From: Methanolobus sp. WCC4
Lineage (GTDB): Archaea > Halobacteriota > Methanosarcinia > Methanosarcinales > Methanosarcinaceae
NCBI RefSeq assembly: GCF_038022665.1
Contig: NZ_CP150629.1
Location: 1,842,480 to 1,906,479, forward strand
Direction: 5' to 3'
DNA length: 64,000 nucleotides
Position numbers and translations under genes: made by a program. The notes below the pieces were generated by a model. The model did no database searches and had not been told where the DNA came from. It was given only the letters and a program-made list of their open reading frames with translations. Below are positions 60,498-64,000 of this stretch, piece by piece. The stretch's first letter is position 1. Each line of letters begins with the position of its first letter.

Positions 60498-63400
60498 TTA
60501 ATACTTCCTTTTCCTCCTTAACAAAAATACCATGAAGGTACCCAAAAAGCTGGCTGTTACAAAAGGACTTGCTGTCGGTACATCCCAAGGAAGTGGACCC
60601 ACCCATACACTTAAACCATCTGATAATTGTTGACCATCCTCACATGTTATAGTCAGCATCACAGAATAGGTTCCATTTTCTGAGTAAGTATGTGTTGGTT
60701 TTAGAGTACCATAAGCATGGTTTCCATCTCCGAAATCCCAACAGATTGATGATGAATCATCTTCAAGATTGCTAAATGAACCGGAAAATTGAACCTCTTC
60801 ATTAGCAGCAACAAACATATCTCTTCCTGCATTTACCAGTGGTTTTTCATCTGAAGCACATGATCCACAGAAATAAATAATTTCACCGTTTTCAAGCCCA
60901 TCTCCATCACCTATACCACCATCTTTTATCTCTATTACAATTATGTTATCTCCATTATTTGATTTGACTGGAAGTTGATACCACTCTTCTGTTTTCTGAC
61001 ATATCCAATACAGTGAGTTTTCAGGTATAACTGAAGGATAACTCAATGTAAGATTTACTGACTGTCCAGTATTCAAGTCGGTAATGTTGCAGGAAATAAA
61101 TCCATGTGGAAAATCAACGTTAGGCTTTCCAGCTAAGGGGAGAGCAGAGTCATCTAAAAGGATAAGATCCTCAATTATTCCATTGTCTGAAAGTACAGAA
61201 ATACAACTATCTTCTGTACCTAAGGAAACAGTGTTGTCAGAAATGGTAGGTGCTTTATTGTGAATCGAGAGACCTGTTAGCATTGCTACATTCAACGATG
61301 ATTCGTATACCTCGCCCTGCTCAACAATACCTGAATAGTTCTTGTTGAAAACCGTATTATTTTCAACTGATCCAGTTATTTCCAAATTATAATCTCCATC
61401 GCTGTTGGCAATTAATATAATACGATAATTACCACTTTCAAGCTCAGGTATAGTTAACTTTTCCTCAGGCTCTTTTTCGTATGTAGCCTTAGGTATTTGA
61501 ATTTCAAATTCACCAGTTTGATAGTTCATTCCTACGTGTCTGCCAAGAGGATCATAGACATGCAAGTCTACATGAGAATGAAGAATGAAAGTTATTGTTG
61601 AGAGTCTCTGGACCTCTTCAGGAACTATCCTTGTCTGAAGAGATAATATCGAATAAGCCGTTGTAAGATCTGGATTATTTTCCCAAAGCCATCCATCCCA
61701 GTCGTTTATCCAAAAACCATCTGGATTTTGGTATTGTGTCAAATTGTTTGTTAATTCATCATACCAGTCTTCTTGTTCCACATTGTTAGTGTCTGATGAT
61801 AATATACGGGCTTTTGACATTGATACATAGTAGTAGAACTGACTCGAATGTGGATTGCCTGCAGAACCCGGATTCCTATCCCAAACATCGTTGTAATCAG
61901 CCCATTGCAAAGCATCCTGCATTCGAGGATCATTCAAATCAACGTCGCAAAGAAGCAAGGACCAAATTCCAGCTCCTGAAATGCTTCCGTACGATTGTCC
62001 TCCACCAACTGTGGTTGATCCGGGATGATAAATAAAACCACCATCATCGTACAGATTATACGCAGAGTTCCATTCAACTGTGTAGTCTAAATCTGAAATG
62101 TACACATTTTCCTGCCTGTTCTGGCACCTTGCCAAAAATACCTGTGCTTTGTCCCATAGATCATGATCTTTTGGCAAACCTGCTGCATCCAGAGCCATTA
62201 AAGCCCATTGGGAATTGGAAAGGTCCGGTCTTTCGTGACTACCATAACCAAACCCTCCATAATACCAATTATCCTTATCAACTGAAGGCCATAGGCTATC
62301 TTCATCCCATTGAGATTCAACAAGCCAATTTTTTGCAGCTTCAATTTCATCTTCATAGTCTGGATTGTGGGTTGCTACAAGTGCCATAGTAGCAAGAGAA
62401 GTACCGTATGTTGGGCGGTAATCATACATCGTGCCATCAGATTTTCTTCTACTTAAAATGTATTCAATTGCATTGCTGACAGCAGGATCACTTTCGTCAT
62501 AGCCAGCATTCATGAAACATAGAGCAGACAGAGACGTTATACCAACGTTATTACTCCAAGACCCATCTGACTTTTGACTTGTTCTTAACCAGTCAAGCCC
62601 AGTTAAAACAGCAGCTTCATCCTTATAATCTAATGCAGTTTCAACGTTCAATGATCCGTAGCCTGATTCAGAATCCCATCCAATAAAACCTATATTGTTT
62701 GCTGACAATTCGAATAGATGAGATAGTACTCTTGGTTTTCCTTGAAAACTTGGTTCTGCTTCAAGTATGACTGCAGCTGCACCAGCTACATGTGGAGCTG
62801 CCATTGAAGTTCCTGCAGCTCGACTATTATAATCTGAAGAATCATTTACTTCATAATTGTTTCCATTGATTATGGATGTAGATACTACCTCTGTGTAAGG
62901 AGGATTATTGTTAAAACCAGACCATCGCCCACCAGGAGCAACAACATTAGGTTTTTCAATATCATTGTTTGTCGGTCCATAACTTGAATAACTTGCAACA
63001 TTATTAGTGTTTTTATAGATAGCTCCTACTGTGAAAGCGGATGGTGCAGTACCAGGGTCAGTTAAAGTGTTTGAAGAGCTAAATGGGGCAAAATTTTGAT
63101 TATATTGAACGTTGCCTACAACAGTATCGCGAGTGCAATACAAATGAAAAACCTGCTCTTCATTTACTGAAGTTCCTTCTACAGTTACATTATAAGTTCC
63201 AGGAGCTAAAGCAAGTGATTCTTCTCTCCCTGAATTAGTTGAAGACTCAGCTACTCTATTACCAGCGGCATCGTAGACAACCAAATCCAAGTCATTTGCT
63301 ACACCTTCAGGATTTACCCAAGTAAGATATACATCTGTTCCTCCTCCAAAAAGGCCCCAGAAATATTGTGGAATTTGTGTGGTCAAATCAAAATCTACAA

Positions 63401-64000
63401 TATTTCCTTCTCTCACAGAACCTGTAGCATGGCATCGTTTACTTTGATCGTTTCCAGCCGATTTTACAAAAAAAGCACCATTTTCGACTGCATATTCAAC
63501 TGCATTGCACATATCATCAGTTCCATCACGAGTTGTAAACCACCATCCCATACTACAACTTATAACATCTGCTTCATACTCGTCAACTGCCCGAAATATC
63601 GCTGCAACCACTTCAGTTTCATCAGAAGCCTTTATTACAGTAATGTTGGAACCAGATGCGATTCCTTTTATTCCAAATTCAAAAAAAGAACCATCTTCTT
63701 GAATCTGGGCAATTGGATAAAATGAAAAAGGTGGAGCTATGTCATTTTGATTCATGTTTGTCCATTCAAATTCGTAGAATGGACCTTCATTGGCATCCAA
63801 CCAGTCGCCATCTCCAAAATCTATGTACACCGCATCGTACTCATTGTTATTTGAAGTGTCAGCAAGTAAAACATTCCATACATCTAAACTGTCTCCATCA
63901 TCATTAAAATCATATTGATGTTCAGCATCGACATTTTCATTTATTATACCAAAATGGTAGTTCCCACTCTGGGAAGTTCCGGGTGTAACTTCAGCATGCT
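60498..64000 (-). CDS. large secreted subtilisin-like protease with alpha/alpha-toroid and PKD domains (N-terminus outside window)
   Basis: The frame stays open to the window edge, so the signal peptide and probably the catalytic Asp and His are missing. Visible: the S8 oxyanion Asn in FFVKSAGNDQ and the catalytic Ser in GTSMAAPHVAGAA; a pre-peptidase-like beta domain between them (DVYLTWVNPEGVANDLDLVV); an alpha-toroid region like prenyltransferase/squalene-cyclase repeats (GLDWLRTSQKSDGSW to FLARCQNRQENVY, and QDALQWADYND); more beta domains; a PKD domain (CWDFGDGNHAYG, HTYSENGTYSV); and a C-terminal helix with RRKRKY. AT-rich compared with the methanogenesis genes. It would act at the cell surface. 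Confidence 0.85.
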   Translation of the reverse strand, partial: HAEVTPGTSQSGNYHFGIINENVDAEHQYDFNDDGDSLDVWNVLLADTSNNNEYDAVYIDFGDGDWLDANEGPFYEFEWTNMNQNDIAPPFSFYPIAQIQEDGSFFEFGIKGIASGSNITVIKASDETEVVAAIFRAVDEYEADVISCSMGWWFTTRDGTDDMCNAVEYAVENGAFFVKSAGNDQSKRCHATGSVREGNIVDFDLTTQIPQYFWGLFGGGTDVYLTWVNPEGVANDLDLVVYDAAGNRVAESSTNSGREESLALAPGTYNVTVEGTSVNEEQVFHLYCTRDTVVGNVQYNQNFAPFSSSNTLTDPGTAPSAFTVGAIYKNTNNVASYSSYGPTNNDIEKPNVVAPGGRWSGFNNNPPYTEVVSTSIINGNNYEVNDSSDYNSRAAGTSMAAPHVAGAAAVILEAEPSFQGKPRVLSHLFELSANNIGFIGWDSESGYGSLNVETALDYKDEAAVLTGLDWLRTSQKSDGSWSNNVGITSLSALCFMNAGYDESDPAVSNAIEYILSRRKSDGTMYDYRPTYGTSLATMALVATHNPDYEDEIEAAKNWLVESQWDEDSLWPSVDKDNWYYGGFGYGSHERPDLSNSQWALMALDAAGLPKDHDLWDKAQVFLARCQNRQENVYISDLDYTVEWNSAYNLYDDGGFIYHPGSTTVGGGQSYGSISGAGIWSLLLCDVDLNDPRMQDALQWADYNDVWDRNPGSAGNPHSSQFYYYVSMSKARILSSDTNNVEQEDWYDELTNNLTQYQNPDGFWINDWDGWLWENNPDLTTAYSILSLQTRIVPEEVQRLSTITFILHSHVDLHVYDPLGRHVGMNYQTGEFEIQIPKATYEKEPEEKLTIPELESGNYRIILIANSDGDYNLEITGSVENNTVFNKNYSGIVEQGEVYESSLNVAMLTGLSIHNKAPTISDNTVSLGTEDSCISVLSDNGIIEDLILLDDSALPLAGKPNVDFPHGFISCNITDLNTGQSVNLTLSYPSVIPENSLYWICQKTEEWYQLPVKSNNGDNIIVIEIKDGGIGDGDGLENGEIIYFCGSCASDEKPLVNAGRDMFVAANEEVQFSGSFSNLEDDSSSICWDFGDGNHAYGTLKPTHTYSENGTYSVMLTITCEDGQQLSDGLSVWVGPLPWDVPTASPFVTASFLGTFMVFLLRRKRKY

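Overview
The window looks like a stretch of chromosome from a methylotrophic methanogenic archaeon of the Methanosarcinales (Methanolobus/Methanococcoides/Methanosarcina type). The case rests on four regulators with the methanogen-specific HTH-FilR1 (DUF1724) architecture, a RamA-type activator of corrinoid proteins, a corrinoid protein with a zinc methylcobamide:CoM methyltransferase, archaeal FEN-1, PEP synthase, a DUF504 protein, TATA-type promoters and PAS/GAF sensor kinases. The exact genus is an inference.

Layout. 1-8.3 kb: end of a DEAD-box helicase, LrgA/LrgB, a radical SAM/hydrolase pair, a YqaA-like membrane protein and a PEGA surface protein. 8.6-16.3 kb: two tandem FilR1 regulators, AT-rich membrane proteins, ppsA, a ferredoxin and fen. 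16.3-20.6 kb: a gene-poor zone with another regulator, gene relics, strong inverted repeats and a DUF504 protein. 20.4-25.7 kb: a five-gene operon (UroD-type zinc/corrinoid methyltransferase, rubredoxin-like redox protein, multi-cysteine radical SAM enzyme, AMP-dependent CoA ligase without the usual C-terminal domain, aquaporin). 25.9-29.1 kb: KefF/KefC-like pair and a CDGSH protein. 29.2-32.4 kb: a RelBE-type toxin-antitoxin pair, a possible structured RNA, a secreted metalloprotease, and a MarR-GNAT pair. 32.7-36.7 kb: DUF5714 protein, short-chain dehydrogenase, aldehyde dehydrogenase and a membrane protein. 37-48.1 kb: methyltransferase (MtaA/MtbA type), corrinoid protein, Old-Yellow-Enzyme-like reductase, zinc-ribbon protein, FilR1 regulator, ramA and a PAS/GAF sensor. 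48.2-57 kb: SUMF1-like protein, a methyltransferase, a geranylgeranyl-reductase-like flavoprotein, a regulator-CARDB-ABC operon and an MFS pump with MarR. 57-64 kb: a methyltransferase, a pseudogene with a 12-nt tandem repeat, a beta-helix lipoprotein and a large secreted subtilase cut by the window edge.

The strongest new observation is a 47-nt promoter module present three times: in front of the five-gene operon (20396-20442), the corrinoid/methyltransferase genes (39137-39183, minus strand) and the region leading to ramA (43369-43415). Its pattern is TTGATAATA, 11 nt, GATTMATTACT, 2 nt, AAGTTATTATATAT. At the first two sites the start codon lies 149 and 148 nt downstream. This ties the five-gene cluster, which resembles the bacterial TrsS/DVU_1553/DVU_1557 gene neighbourhood of unknown function, to corrinoid-dependent methyl transfer. 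Two close FilR1 paralogs (17449 and 42388) sit beside two of the three sites and are candidate regulators. No substrate:corrinoid methyltransferase (MtaB, MttB, MtbB or MtmB type) is visible in the window, so the methyl donor is unknown.
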